Below are positions 35,218-49,431 of a stretch of 64,000 nt of DNA, one piece after another; within the stretch, counting starts at the first letter, position 1; each line of letters opens with the position of its first letter. The stretch comes from Thysanoteuthis rhombus (Eukaryota > Mollusca > Cephalopoda > Oegopsida > Thysanoteuthidae). Under the pieces are notes generated by a model that saw only the letters and a program-made list of their open reading frames with translations, was not told the DNA's origin and ran no database searches. A program made the translations under genes and the position numbers. Where the stretch lies: NCBI GenBank assembly GCA_963457665.1, contig OY735219.1:16968532-17032531 (forward strand). Direction: 5' to 3'.

Positions 35218-38200
35218 CAATTTGCTCGAGAGTATTAAGGTCGTTCTAAAACAAACCAATATGCTAGAGACCAGTAAGTCAATCGTATAGATGACAGACT
35301 TGGGTTATCACCATCATGCTAATTGACGCTAAAGTAACATCTTTGTGGAAGAGGCGATTTTATTAGGAGGTACTGGAGCTTTATATTATCACCTGAAATG
35401 AACGTTTCTCTCAAGGTTTCTTTCAAAAGCAATGGTCAATTATCTTTCCATCTCCCTCATCTACAACTGATGTAATGTTTGCAAGCTGTCGTTTTGCTCA
35501 GTATACATCCATGATTCACTTCTGGATTCCCATCATTTGTTCCACTTTAGATATTAAGGCAAGTAGATTCCAAGACTTTCACACTTAGTCGGGATTTGAA
35601 GACATTTAGAGTTGAATTAAGTGCTTCAATTTACAGACTTGATGCTGTGGGATACGCCAGCCCCGACAACTAGATTATAAAGTACTACCATGCATGATCT
35701 AAGACGGCGAAAACTTAAGATAGCATGTCTGAAATAGAGTCAAATTCCCTATAGCACACAGCTTGTCTAACTTTAAGGGAAAGTGGAGGACTCAGTTTAT
35801 AATTTAAGGTTCTATTTACAATGCAGATTGCTGACTGGTCCCTCACTAACCAGTCATTGGGAAACTGCAAGTGAATTTCTCAGTAGCATTGCTCAAATGA
35901 TTGCTATGTATTCCAAGATGTCGAGAACTACGAATCATAGAAACTGAACGGAAACTGAAGCCAGGTCTATTATTACTTATAGAACATCTTTGGAACAAAT
36001 TTTGCAGAGAGCAGATTTTGATGGGATGTCAGTTTGATCAATGAACAAGTGTTGATAAGTTTTTATCCATGTAAGATTCAGAAAAACTATTGAAAGTTAG
36101 ATCTGAAATAAAACTTTGGATCAGCATTATCCAGGCTACATACGTGCAACAGAAATCCAATACTATTGGAATTTCTTAAATCAGCAATCCTTGGCTCAAA
36201 ATTGTGGCAGTTCAATAGCCAACTGGTTAGACCCTCGGAAAAAGGCTCAGCCAACAAAATTCAAACTTCAAAAGGTGTTTTTTTTTTCAAACAATTTGAT
36301 CGAGTAAAGTTTACGATATTCTACTTATAAAGTTACGCTAAGCTTAGCCCTTACTTTGGGCATATCCAAAAATCAACTCCCAATTTGCTTACACATTCAA
36401 ATTTGATTTTTATGTGGTATGCATTCATAAAAGTCGGTCAAACAGTTTATTCATCTGAAGTTTTAAAATGTATTAAATCTTTTAATATCAAGAGATGAGG
36501 ACTATTCAAATTAACTAAAAGGGGTTTTAATGTATTAGGGGACGAATGTGGGTAGCGATTCATTGTTAAAATCGTACGTGTTAACTCAAAAATAGGCATA
36601 TTCGAAATCAGCATATCAGAATTTGGCTGCTGGTTAAATTTTACGAAAGCATATTTGGCGTTATGTGGTCACCGTTCGCTCAGAAAAGGAATTTACATTT
36701 TGAAAGTCGTGACGAAGTGAGTAAACCCACAGAGACTAGAATTGCCAGATTGACTCCAAACTGACAATTTTGGACGAGTGTTTTAAACTAAATTTATATT
36801 TTATATTTAGAGTATTCAATTTTAGCCATTCAAGCCTCGAAATTTAGAAGGTTTGAGAAAGGGACTATTTCAAGTTCACTTGGAATTTTATTTACATCGT
36901 AGCTATAATACTGAATAGCAACCTCAATTCCCATTCGTTTTCAATCTTGTGGATTCCCTCTTTCAAATGCTTATAGCAGTTTTTCAAAGGTGGCACTGGC
37001 CTTCGTGCGTCTAACTTGGAATATGTATTAACACAATCGGTAAAGTACCATAGCAAGAAACGTATCCTAAGTTTTACCTACATTTAACCTAAATTTACCT
37101 ACAACGCACACACTAAGGTCGAATTATATTCATTTGTTGTAGCTCACAAAAGCCAATTTTAGCACTGGAAATTCGATGAGATACAATACCTCAGTGTTTA
37201 GAAGTGCTGTTAATACAATTGGTTGATTTGGGTCAAACTCGTTGCAGAAAGTTTGCTTTATTTAAAATGCTTTCAATTTATCTGACCAGAAAGTCAATTT
37301 AGAAAAGTATGAAGATTTCCCCAAGAGGTGTTCTATTTACAATACAGCTATGATATTGAACTATACCCTCACTTTACATTCATCATTGGCGACGGACAGG
37401 CATTCTCTAAAGCTAATGTCAGTTTGGTAGAATCTAACTTGCAATGAAACGTTCTCAGAGCGAAAGCGATCACCAAAATCATAGTATTTGAACATGCGGA
37501 CTAATAACGCTAAAAATCGAAATCAGTTTCCAGAAAATATGAGAGTTGGCCATGCATGCTTTACTGGAGTTTTGTAATCTTAAATCGTTTTTTCCCAATG
37601 TTTGGGAAGTTTCCCTGCGCAACGGTATCAGCTTGTATTTTATAAAGTACTGAAACAATTTGCGTGCTTGCAGTTTATTGTACATACTTTGGAAGATTCA
37701 GGTTTCATGAGAGTGCGTGTCTTTACAATGTAAACATAATTTCCATTCGTAAGAGGTGAACATGGATATAAATTCAGTCCGTGAATATCTGCTCGCTCAG
37801 TTAGGAATTGGAATACATGTAATTCCGAAAACTACTCAGTACTCCAATAGGGTCGGCATTCGGGTTCACATAATTGTCGTTGGAAAGATCTGCAAGGGCA
37901 GCACTAAACCAGTGTTTAGAAACTTGAATTCTTTGGAGAGATTGAAGAACCCTATAAAAACTTTGCATTCAAATTAACATTGATTAGATGCTCGATTCTA
38001 CATGGTTGAATTAGAGCTAAATTTATGGAAGTTCAGCTGCATAAGACCCTCAGACTTTAAGGACAAGAATAGTATCAACCGAGAATTATTTGTTAACGTG
38101 GCATCTCATAGATAAAACTAATTCGAACAGTTTCATGAATATTTTTCTATTTGAAGACTAGCTGATTACAATCGAAAGAACTCGAAATGATCTGCATTGG

Positions 38201-39940
38201 GCCCAGTGTTGAGAACTGTAAGTGCTCGAATACTTTGGAACCTCTCCAGTTATATATCTAACAAAGTATTGATTAGCTAACACAGGAGTTGAAATGTTGA
38301 AAGAATATTTCGAGTCATTCATTTACTCAGCACTCGATATCTTATGAAAACGAATTTGGTTTGGTTTCTGTCTAGAAGTGACACCAATAAACGATGACTG
38401 AGGTGTCAACTTAGCAGTTTCCCCTGCTTTCAGGTATGGCCAATATTTTGGAAATGTTGCTAGATTAAAACAGCAAGATTTCTAAACGTACCACCGTTTT
38501 AATTGACACTGACGAGTTATCTAACTTTATACGAAATTATCAAACTAGACAGTTGTATTTGAGGCAGTTTTGGATTGCAGTAGGATAGGGCTCCGAGGAA
38601 TTCTGCTCCCTCTTTAGAAATAAGATTTGATGCAGATGTTACATATTCAAAGAGTTAATATCCAAATTGATGAAAATATTAACTTCAATGTTATGCATTG
38701 TACCCCATCAATTCTGTCCTTTACCTTACTGGCTACTAGTGCAATAAGCTTCGAGGCGTAAAAATTCCATTTTAAGCAGAATCAAATGAAGGGATATAAG
38801 AGGCGGAGTTGCTCACTTACAGTATAAAGAGTGCGAAACAATTTCCCAGTAGAAACTCACTGATCGATAAAGATCCAAGTTCCAGGTCAGAGTGTATAGG
38901 AAGCGTTTGAATATTTCAGGAAACATTTGATATTTTAGATTATCGTGCAAAGTTGCCTAGCAGTTAGTCGAATGGAATACGGATTTGGCGAGTTTGAGCG
39001 TCTACTATAGTAATATACTGGGAAAGGTATGAATCCATTTCTCAGCTATAGTAAAGGGCATAGTAATAAGCCATTAAGTCTTGAGGCAGTCTACGAGAAG
39101 ATTACGAACAGTAAGAGCCTACAACTTGATTGTCACCTAAGTCTCAACCCAGCTTGTGGGATGATCAGAATAGGGCATTAGACTATTGTCCACGTTGAGA
39201 CTCAGTTCTTACAAAGAATAGATCTCCAATAAACAAAAACCCATGTCGTGGAAACAGACAAGTATTGCTACGCCCATTTGGGTATAGGAATAGCAATACA
39301 ACTAAAGTTAGTACCACTAGGCAATGGACCGGGACGCTGGGATAGTATTAAGTAAAGAAATGATTAAGTAATACGTTATTTTCTAAGCGATATCACCAAT
39401 ATTCCAGTTGGGATTAACATCCTCTGTTGACTGGTTTGCAAGTATATTGTCGGTATTAGCTCAGAGTTTCAAAAGGGTGGTGGATACCTGAATTGGATTA
39501 GCGTTAAGGCGATCTCATGTTAGATTCAAAAGGACTATCTACATATCCAAATTGGAGCAGTTAAGCTGGACTAGTTTTGGCAGACCTATATATGCAAGTA
39601 AATGCTAGCACTATCATTGGTGAACTGTAATAGTTTCTTTCAAGGACAATGTTATGTCTATTGAACCAGAGTTTGAAAGAATTAGGATATTGATAAGCAT
39701 CTTCAAATCAAACAATACAGGTTAGTTGGCGATCATAGTAGTGCTAAAAACATAAATATGACCAGCGCGTTAGTTTATGTTCAACAAGGTCGGTGGGGGA
39801 CTGGAAAGAACTCAGACAACTCTTGCAAAGATGTTTACTCTAAACCAGTGTGATATTAAGAGAGCTCTGGTAATTTTGGTAGAAAATTGGGAAGTCTTCA
39901 TTAGTGCAACTTCGTTGAAGGTGTGTGAACTTCAATATTT
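35218..39940. other. Anonymous DNA with a scattered old repeat
   Basis: There are no long open frames. A motif TTCTATTTACAATRCAG-like occurs at 35810, 36886 (TTTTATTTACATCGTAGCTA) and 37331 (TTCTATTTACAATACAGCTA), each followed by a CCCTCA or CCTCA word 20-30 bases on. It suggests an ancient interspersed or satellite family. The units are too diverged to bound. Confidence 0.4.
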
Positions 39941-40141
39941 TTTTTACGTATAACCACATCTTCATAAAAAGATGGAAGGGGTGGGGATAGGCAGTACTAA
40001 TTGATCTCCACTAAACCAAAGGAAAATGATTGTTGTTCAAAAATGGAGAACTCCTTTTGAGAGGAATGGAGAATTCATTGTGCCCGGATGTTGACAGCTG
40101 TTTATACGGGCAATTCAACACTACAGGAGAGGAAAGATGAC

Positions 40142-40200
40142 AGAAAGAAAGAAAGAAAGAAAGAGAAAAAGAAAGAAAGAAAAAGAAAGAAAGAAAAAAA
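40142..40200. repeat. (GAAA)n purine tract
   Basis: Imperfect GAAA repeats broken by a few extra A bases. Confidence 0.95.
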
Positions 40201-43200
40201 TGTACACAGGTAAACACAGCATTTTTGTGTTCCTCAAATAAACCGGTGGTAGTGAAATCAATCCTCGATTTGTTCTAAATAATGTGGTGCTTCGCAAAAG
40301 TTCATTTATTCTACCAGAATGATGCAGGAAATAATTTGTAACCAAATAACATTTGTCTGTGGATACTTTGTCTTGAATAGAGTGACAGAAATGTATCCCA
40401 CATGGAAATTATGGCAGACTTCTTGACATCCCATGAGGTCCAACCCTTCTCAAACAACATATTTTGGAACGATATGCCCTGATATGCTATTATGATTAAT
40501 AATAACACGCATATCGAGTGTGTCAGCACCGAGATCACTTGACAACTGATCATTGCATGCGTACTGGGCATTGCAGTGTCTAGTGTTGAGTTGTATGGTG
40601 GGTCCTAGTCAAACGATGATTTGAGAAATGTTGTGTGTTATTAGGGGTAGTGGTTTGGTTAAATCAACTGGGTGGCTTGCTCAGGGGCATCCATAGATAA
40701 ATAGATGGATGGATAGATTCAGACGATTAGAATACAACCAAATATTTTCAGTTGATTAAAAAATACGATCTGTCATTCAAATACTATTCGAACACACATT
40801 CCATACATTATTGTGTATCAATGCATTGACTGGTACCTGTTCAAATATCTCATTTATATTTTCTTTTTGATTTTAACAACCAGAAAGTGATTTTGCCGAA
40901 ATGGATAATTATTACATTATATGACTCAGCAAAACTACTAAACATCAGTCAGGCTGACAGGGATTCGGAAATCGAGGGCGCAAGAGAAAGGGTAGGATTT
41001 TCCATAGCCATAGAAATGGCCGTTGTTTGTACACACACTTGGAAAAATGGATTTGCAATGTATTGCTGTGCTGTTAAGTGTTACGAGTCACTCGAGTAAC
41101 ATGAATATATCACGGTAATACTCATGAAATGTTGTTTGGTAAATTGTTGAGAATAATGTTCAAAGTGAAGGATTTACTAATGTAATGTAATTCCTGTGCA
41201 AATTCAATGTAAGATAGATATATTTACTGGACTAGATGTGCTGCAGTACACTCATTGATTAATCCTTGCTGCACACTTCATGGCAAATGCAGATTCACAG
41301 AGCCTTATAACAGCAATGGTGTTCACCAAAGAAAAAAAATCATGAAAGTCTAAAGACAATCTAAGAACCCCAAAAAGATTTTTCTCAACTTATGTTGTCA
41401 CGATTTATTTTAAGTGTTCTTGTAATTTGAAATCGCACAATAATGAATTTTCCTGGAAAGTTTCTCTTTTTTTGTCAGAATTTCTGAGACATTATGATTC
41501 GTTTATGATTCATTAATACTTACGGTTTGTGATGACTTGCCTTGGATTTACGGTAAATTGGTCGGTGTCACAGACCATAAATACTTTTAGGAGTTGGTCG
41601 CCTCCGGATGTTCCACGCCTCCGACCATGTCAGTAAAGCTAAGCATATCAGAGGCTAACCGTCGACCAAAAGTGAGCAACATAGTGTCGTGAACCATCCA
41701 GACAACAACAGGTTCGATCTTGATTGATTGCCCCGACCCTCCCGCTGTGGTTGCCTTGTGTCAGACTAAACTGATTTCGAAGAAGCCTTATCGTGGAGCA
41801 ATTAACGGTGTTATACAATCCACACATCCTTGTTGGAATAGATTAATAAAATCATTTATCATGGCCATCGAATTATTTAATTGTAACTGGCAATTTGTCC
41901 CTTGACATGACTCTCAAAACCTATGTCTCTGCATAAATAAGCTGCTGGTGACACGAAATAATTAGATAATCTTTCAATGAAGGCTTTAATTTATGGACAT
42001 GACTTCATGACAGGCCAACAGGAGACCAATAATTAACTGAAAGTATTGTGGCATGTTGACAGTTGAAACTTACAAAGGTGAATTTTCTGAGGTATAATTC
42101 AAAGGATATATAGTACATGATGCATCTATGAAATGTATGTTGAAATTATTGTGTCTGTCTTGGTAGGGAGAGTATCTTTAGGGATTTTCGTCTCAATATA
42201 TGATTTAACTAATCAAATTCTTGATTTGGTTAATACATTGTTAAGTTATCGTTTTTATCAAGTATCATTAACTTTGCTGATTCATCTCTGGAAATTGAAC
42301 AATCGACAGAATGTTGAAAAGGAATTACGGAAAACAATTACTGAAATTTATTGCTAATTTAAAAGACAATTATTTTCATCAGCCCAAGGGAAACTATAAA
42401 ATATGAACAATAGGAACGAATAGTAAGAGCAAAAAGACCTCTCACAATTACAGTTACGGAGAATTAAAAAGGTCACTAAGCCCTCAGTGCGTTTATCATA
42501 TTGTAAATAATATTGGGATCATGTAAAATAGATGAGATTACTAGTGAGAATGATTCATGAAATGATTAGAACTAATTTTTCTGAAAAATTCAGGGAAAAT
42601 GGAAGGAAGAAATCACTCATGTTTTCAAGTGATTGAGAATCACTAAATAAAACGTCGAAAACAAAGAAAGTAACCGCCATTTTTTCTTTTAAGAAAACAT
42701 ACATTCATTTTTTTTCTTTAAAAAATAATATATTTATTTTTGACAGGCTTTCTTTGTTCCATTCTGTTTGTAATTTCCCATAGCTTTCCATGTGTTTATT
42801 TAGTGTCCGGTGATTCTCCATAGAAGCGAGGCATAAATGTCTTTGAATATAAGTACCAATTGATTTCACTTGCACTTCCAGGGCATTCAAACACTCCATT
42901 CCTCACCACATGTCTTCACTAGTTTAATACTCCCTAAAATAAAAAAAATGTTCTCTCAAACTTCTCTGCGCTGACTGTAATCCCCATATACCTCTAGTAT
43001 GGTTGTTGCGGAGCCATTAGTTTTGGAAGTTGTCAAGTTCATCACGCAATCTTTTTATTGCTGGAAACAGTTTTGCATACAATCTCTCAAGATCCACGCC
43101 GTGTGTCATGATGTCCAGGGATACGACTAGCCGATTGCTTTTTTAGTTTATTTATGTTTATTCATGATATCTTGGCTCTTGCCTTTTTGTTTTCGGTCCC

Positions 43201-44460
43201 CTCATATGTCGTTGAGCACGATTCTATGCAAAATGCATGATTCTCAGTTTGAGATTTTATCTTCTCTCCAGCCAACTCATCCTGTTGATTCGACCGACCT
43301 AGAAAAAATGGCTGCAGTACCTTTCCTGTAAATTGCTTCGAACCCAATATGCATTGTACTTACCTCAGTCAATGGTACGGTTGTCAAGATCACAACTGAC
43401 TTTTATGCAATAATGATAATTAAAAAAATTATTACATCAGTCTCTGTAAGAGATATTAGGTAAAAATCTTGGAGATTGCTTTTCAAATAATTTTAAACAT
43501 ACTGTATAAAACAATAAAAAAGACATTTTAACAGTGTGGTATTTTGGAATTCGACAGGTTACTGTGTTAATCATTCTTTAATTCTATTTGAAACCCTTTC
43601 ATAGCACAGTGTACGTTCTTATCAGTCATTCATACTTCTTCTCTCACTGATCTGATAAATTCTGAGGAAAATTCCATGCTAAAGGTAAAAAATATTTTTC
43701 TAATTGCTTTTTGTTTGTATCCGACACCGAATGTTTATTTTCTCATCTTTTAGAAGATCACAAACCTTAGATTAGTCTAGCAAAATGCAAAAAGTGCGTG
43801 ACACCCAGTGAGCATTAAATTGATCAAATTAAATTAGTATCAAGCAAGATCAATATTTTTTCAAAACTTAAATTTTAATTCTTTAGAAGATAAAGACCTT
43901 TTTCTATGGAAAAAATATCTTAGTCAATCAGTACAATGGAACAAAATGAATGCTTTCACAGATAGCATGAGAAATAAAAGGTAAAAAGTAAGGAGGTCGA
44001 CATCTAGGAGGTGAATGCTGACATATAACTACGAATGTTAGGCAATTCACAAACAACTGTTGAAGTAAAAACAACATTGTAAGTGGTTGGTGGTGAAGGT
44101 TTATGATGGCGCTGACGATGTTAGTAATAACATTATATCGAATTATTTACATAGCCTGTTTTTATAATACATTTACACGTGAGAAAATGGAGTTTAATTG
44201 GTCGAAATTAATCAAATAAATGAATGAATTGAGAAGAGTTTTTTCCATCTTGCCTGACATATGATGTCTGACTTTTCCTTTTTCTTTTGTGGCGATTATC
44301 CGCAGAGAGGTAAAAATGGCTGAAATTCTAACAATCTTGTGTGTCGCTGGAAAGGAAACATTTTGCCTCGTTAAACAGAAGATAGCTAGAAATGGAGAGG
44401 CAGCAGTTGCTCATACATTACTTCTTTTACATTTTATTTTGCCTGAACACTGCCTCTACC
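40201..44460. other. Anonymous DNA, no gene recognised
   Basis: On the minus strand between 43130 and 42705, short broken frames (SLDIMTHGVDLERLYAKLF followed by PAIKRLRDELDNFQ, then a 64-codon frame at 42705-42899) have protein-like composition. They may be a decayed element, but I cannot name a family. The remainder is AT-rich without structure. Confidence 0.4.
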
Positions 44461-44461
44461 C

Positions 44462-44492
44462 CCTCTCTCTCTCTCTTTATACATAAATGTGT

Positions 44493-44546
<54 letters not shown>
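44462..44546. repeat. (CT)n and (TG)n microsatellites
   Basis: A short CT run (44463-44476) is followed by about 28 TG dinucleotides from 44489, with one TATG interruption. Degenerate TG/TATG sequence recurs at 44700-44775. Confidence 0.95.
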
Positions 44547-44548
<2 letters not shown>

Positions 44549-44775
44549 TCATGTGTGTCCACCCTACTGTGGTGCTATGATTAGGAGGCTTATTTTTTGC
44601 ATTGAATCCGAGTAATGAGTTCATTCCACACCGGGTGTTCCAATTTCCGTGGCTTTGTGCCAACGAAAAGTGAACTCAATAAATAACAATATATTCACAC
44701 GTACATATGTATGTGTATGTATGTTTGTAGGCGCTCGTGTTTGTGTGTGTATGTGTATGTGTGTACGTGTGTGCT

Positions 44776-46080
44776 GGTTTTCTCCTTTCGAACGAAGATC
44801 TAAGAAGCTATCTGACTACTGGTATATATTAATCAAATAAAATCTTTATAAAATACCATTTGATGGTGAATGGGTTTCAGATTGTTTTGAAAAAATTGCT
44901 GGAAAATTGGAAACTTTTCCCTTTAAGTGCTCTGTTCGGAAGAGATTTTTTTAAAACAGAAAATCTATAGCAGTGAAATACAATTAACATTATTTGGTAT
45001 ATTTTTAGTTTTCACTATATTCGCTTGGAATAATTTAACATGTAGAAAGTAATATCGATGCTAACATATTTCATAAAGATTTTTATTATATTTCATCAAG
45101 AATATTGCAAATATGGATACTATTTTTTGATCGTATACAACTATATATCAAATATCCACGATTATATGTAATTTTGATATATTTCATGATATATTTTTGA
45201 CGGATATATGTGTTTGTTTTATCTTTTATATATACTCCACATATATTTGTATTTGAAGAAATTGCTTAGAAAAAAAATCCCTGCATCGATACATGCATTC
45301 AACGCATGTAATAATATAATTTAATAAATTGATGATAATAATGCAATGTAATATATATATAAAGTATTCTTTGATATATTCTCTGATGTGATCAAATGGA
45401 AAAATACGCTAGCAGTGAATTCAGTGAACTGCCCTTTTCTGAGGAGATTGCTTATGTTTAATTAGCAATGATGGTCATCTGGAATATATAAATGCCATTT
45501 TCCCTGCATTATGTGTCCTTCACGGACATTCTGACATAGGGTCTCGTTGTTGACATGTCATGAATATAGAGTGCTGATTAGTGAGCACAGGCACCATACA
45601 CTCTGTCATAATTACCAGACATTATTATACTACATTGTTACAATGTAGCTTGATTTGTTACATTTTTGTTATATGGCATCTTTTTGCTGCAGCACGGGCC
45701 ACGTTTCAGTCTAGTCTGGAGATATGTGTGTATTTACTATGGTTAGTTTGACAGAATAGGGAAAACAATTACGGGAACATATTCAAAGAAAATTGGTAAA
45801 TAATTCCATAAGATTTCAATAATGACAGAAGGATAATAGAGAGGAACTCTTGGTGATATGTGTTGTTGTATACAGAAAAAAAAAGCAGGGGGAGAGAAAG
45901 ATGTTCGTATTCAACCAGTCGTACAGTTGTCCAGGCAAGAGTTAATAATAACAGGATCTGATTCTAAGCAAAATTGCAAATAATTATAAATATATTAATC
46001 TAAGATTATAAAATAATAATCATAATTCCCGGAGACCTGAATCATGAGAGAAGAAAAATACAATGAAAAAGTGATCTGAT
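44776..46080. other. Anonymous, very AT-rich DNA
   Basis: Many TATAT and GATATATTT words are present but there is no gene. No clear repeat unit could be defined. Confidence 0.5.
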
Positions 46081-46320
46081 AAAGGGGGCAAAGGGTTGAG
46101 AGAAAAAAAAAGGCAAGAAAGGGAGGAAAATTACAGGGAATAAAAAGAAAGATTTAAAGACAGTAGGGAAGGATTAATTATTAGACGGAAAGGAGAGAAA
46201 AGGCTGAAAAAATGCGAAAAAATAGGAAAAAGAGAACAGAAACCTATAAAAAGAAGAAATTATCAGAAAAAAAAAAGAAAAAAATGACAAAAAGGAGAAG
46301 AATGAACGAATTGGTTGATT
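46045..46320 (+). repeat. Purine-rich (A/G) tract
   Basis: About 270 bases are made almost entirely of A and G on the plus strand, as irregular GAAA/GGAAA words without a fixed unit. Confidence 0.8.
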
Positions 46321-49300
46321 GTTCAATGGAGAAATGCAAATGAAGCGCCCTTCCGGTGCCCCCTCGATCCAACAGTATCGGGAAACAAATCTAATTGAAT
46401 CTCAACGCTATCTTGAAACGATTAAAAACATTTAACGATTTTAGAATACCTTATGTTTTCCTATTTTCTCGTTCATTCGTTCTTCCTTCCCATATTACAA
46501 CACCAAGGATAATATTTTCTATTCTACAGAACACATTTCTCTATTCAACTCCAGCTCCAAATTGAATAAAACAATGTAACTGGTATCAGTTAAAGCTTTT
46601 TAAAAAGAAATCAATCATGCAAAAAGATAATCAGAAATTGGAATTGAATTACTTTCGAATGAAATGTGAAAACAAGAGGGTTCTTGGAAAGATAGCAATG
46701 ATGGTCAGCGATTTTGTTTCACACATTTCCTCTCTGTCCACTGATCTATCTAAAATGATATCCCAGACGGATTTTGAGTGAAAATGAAGCTAAAATGTTT
46801 TTGATTTGTTTTTTGATCGAAAAGCAGTCCTAGAACAGATTCATGGACACTTAAAAATTCATAAATATTACTTTACAAGCAACAGTATTTCGTAGCAAGA
46901 TTGAAGAAGAAGAAACTCAAAATTTACAAAACTTAAGCATTTTGCAAGTATATTACGTGATTACGATGAGCTTTAGCAAGTTCAAGATACACAATGTACT
47001 TTCGTTCACTTCTCTTTCCTAGATTTAAAGGCATGATTGAAAAAGAATGAATACATCACAATGGAGAAGATATCACTTCTTATGGTAATCAAAATATAGG
47101 TTATTTGATATTCTTTTCGACCAATTCTTAGCCATTCTTATTTCTATCACATTTCGATTGCAATGCACTTCGGGCTCCTTTCTCACTGAATTTCTGGGCG
47201 TTTTATTATTATGCATTAATTCTTTTTAGAGCTTTCTTACCTTCGTCTTAAATTCCAATCACTTGGACTCTGTGGCTCCTGGCTTTCCATAGATGTCATA
47301 TGTATTCAATAACCATCCAAGGACGAAACCCTCTATTTCATATAAAGGCTATATTCATCGACATTCACAACTGGTGTCCTCCATTTTAAAACTTCCATAA
47401 AAACCCATAGGAATTAATGCGTAAAAAACTTTTTTGAGAATTTACTATCCATGATAAATCCAAAGTCGATATTTCTGTTCATCTGAAAAGATTCAATTCA
47501 TAATACGTTCACTTTCATTGTTCAACAATATTTAATTGTGATGCGAAATAACCAAGGTTCAGCGTATGACAACATCGTTAATCATCGATGTCCTCTAGGC
47601 AACGGGTTGATTTCTAAGCCAACACGTATTTCTAAGAGAGTCAATCTTTCGAGCAATCATGGAACATTTTTTTATCCACCAGAGGTGTATGAAAGTGTTT
47701 CATTGCATCCCTATTTATGATTCGTAATTCCAATCTCTCAATAAGGTACTTGGTATTTTATATTAATATTTTTCATTGTATGTATACTATTCCTTCTATT
47801 AGTTTTATCCTCGTGTCAACAATATCAACCAGACTGTTTTAAAGTATCTATCAAGACACAGCACGAAGGGACCACACATCTTGCAATTGCCTACGCATCC
47901 TAACATTACTATCATCTGCAATCAATGTTAAGTTTTTCGGTAGAGGGAGTATTGGACAGAAACTAACACTTACCTCTGCGCTAGACATTTATGGACACTT
48001 AACGTCTTTCTTAGCCCTCCAGCACCATTGGGACATCAAACTTTTTCTCACTCAATAAGAGACTTATATTCTATATGAATATTTAATAAAATAATAGTGC
48101 GTCATTTTTATAAACAGTCGAATCTTTGCGTCTACAATCCTAACCAAAGCATCTGTTTTGGAAATAAATCAATATCTATAAATACAGAAAAGAAATATAC
48201 GTAGTTTCTATAGAGCGGTTCTATCATCAGTATAATATTGGGGATGATATTTCAAAAAGATTCTAAAACGTTTTAACCATTAAAAAGGCATATTTTTGTT
48301 CAACAAATTCACAAAATCTAATTTATTGAATGATTATATAACCGGGTGTATATTTTTTTGTCCAAGTTTTGAGTTTGAAGTCTACAACGGGTGAAACTTG
48401 AAAGCATTCAGAGAACACATATCTCTACAAACTCCTTTGATATGAAAAGCTTAACAATCTGATTACTGATCACATACTATGCTGTGAAAAAAAACTTGCA
48501 ACAATCTTTCATATATCATCAATAGTTTGGAAAACAACCAAATGAAATTTGAACACGTTGATATGTTTATCGGACGAACAGAAAAACAAAGCAAACGATA
48601 ATGACCATAAAACTTCCGTCCATCTTCGTTGGCAGAGGTTATTATCGCCAGAAAACTCGTCAACTCCCAAATCACTGTTATGTACGAGTCAGTAGACAGC
48701 TGAATCTTACTAACCATCTGCAACTGTCGACCAATGATGAGTATGCAGTTTAACAGGTAAGGTCACGGAAAATAGGATCTACCAGAGGTTTTGCCCACTT
48801 GGCTTTATTGCCATTAGGAGATGCATTTATCTATTTCTTGCCCCTGTTAACGTCATGGGCATTGTTGGAAGGATAAAGCTAACCTACTCACGCCAATTGC
48901 TCGGACTAAGGTAAAAGAGCCTGGCAAGCCGGAGATGGATTATAGTACATTCTTCATGTAAACAGTGGTGAAGGACGAGCGAATGAAATGCAACCGCCAC
49001 CCCCATTAGAACTCCAGTATATGGAAAATTGAAAAAAAGACAAACAAAATAGAGTATGAAAATTATGTATTTACCTTTCTATAAAACGCATGGTTATAAT
49101 GGCTTTTTTTTTTGACAAACAACAATTTATCATGAATTCCTAACTGTAATGTATAGTGCTTTGATGTGGGGCCATACGCTGGTGTATTGGAAACTTTTTG
49201 GTCTATGAGTTGCACGTTTTGTGAGGGCCATATTTGGCACATTAGAATTCATCATGACTTCGTTCATATACGGGCGTTGTTACAACATGTTAGATTACAT

Positions 49301-49431
49301 TACATTTTACCAATTGATTCTTTGCTCTTTGTCTCAATGATCATAGTGTCCAAGAAATATTTTTTTATAATGATATTCTAATGATATTTTTTTATACTAC
49401 TACTACTAGTACTTTGCAGATCTTATACATG
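46321..49431. other. Anonymous DNA, no gene seen
   Basis: AT-rich, with short unrecognised frames and no repeat visible. Confidence 0.5.

Noticed and set aside
44392..44663. Cys/Val-rich and Thr/His-rich open frames
   Set aside because: Produced by the TG/CA microsatellite.
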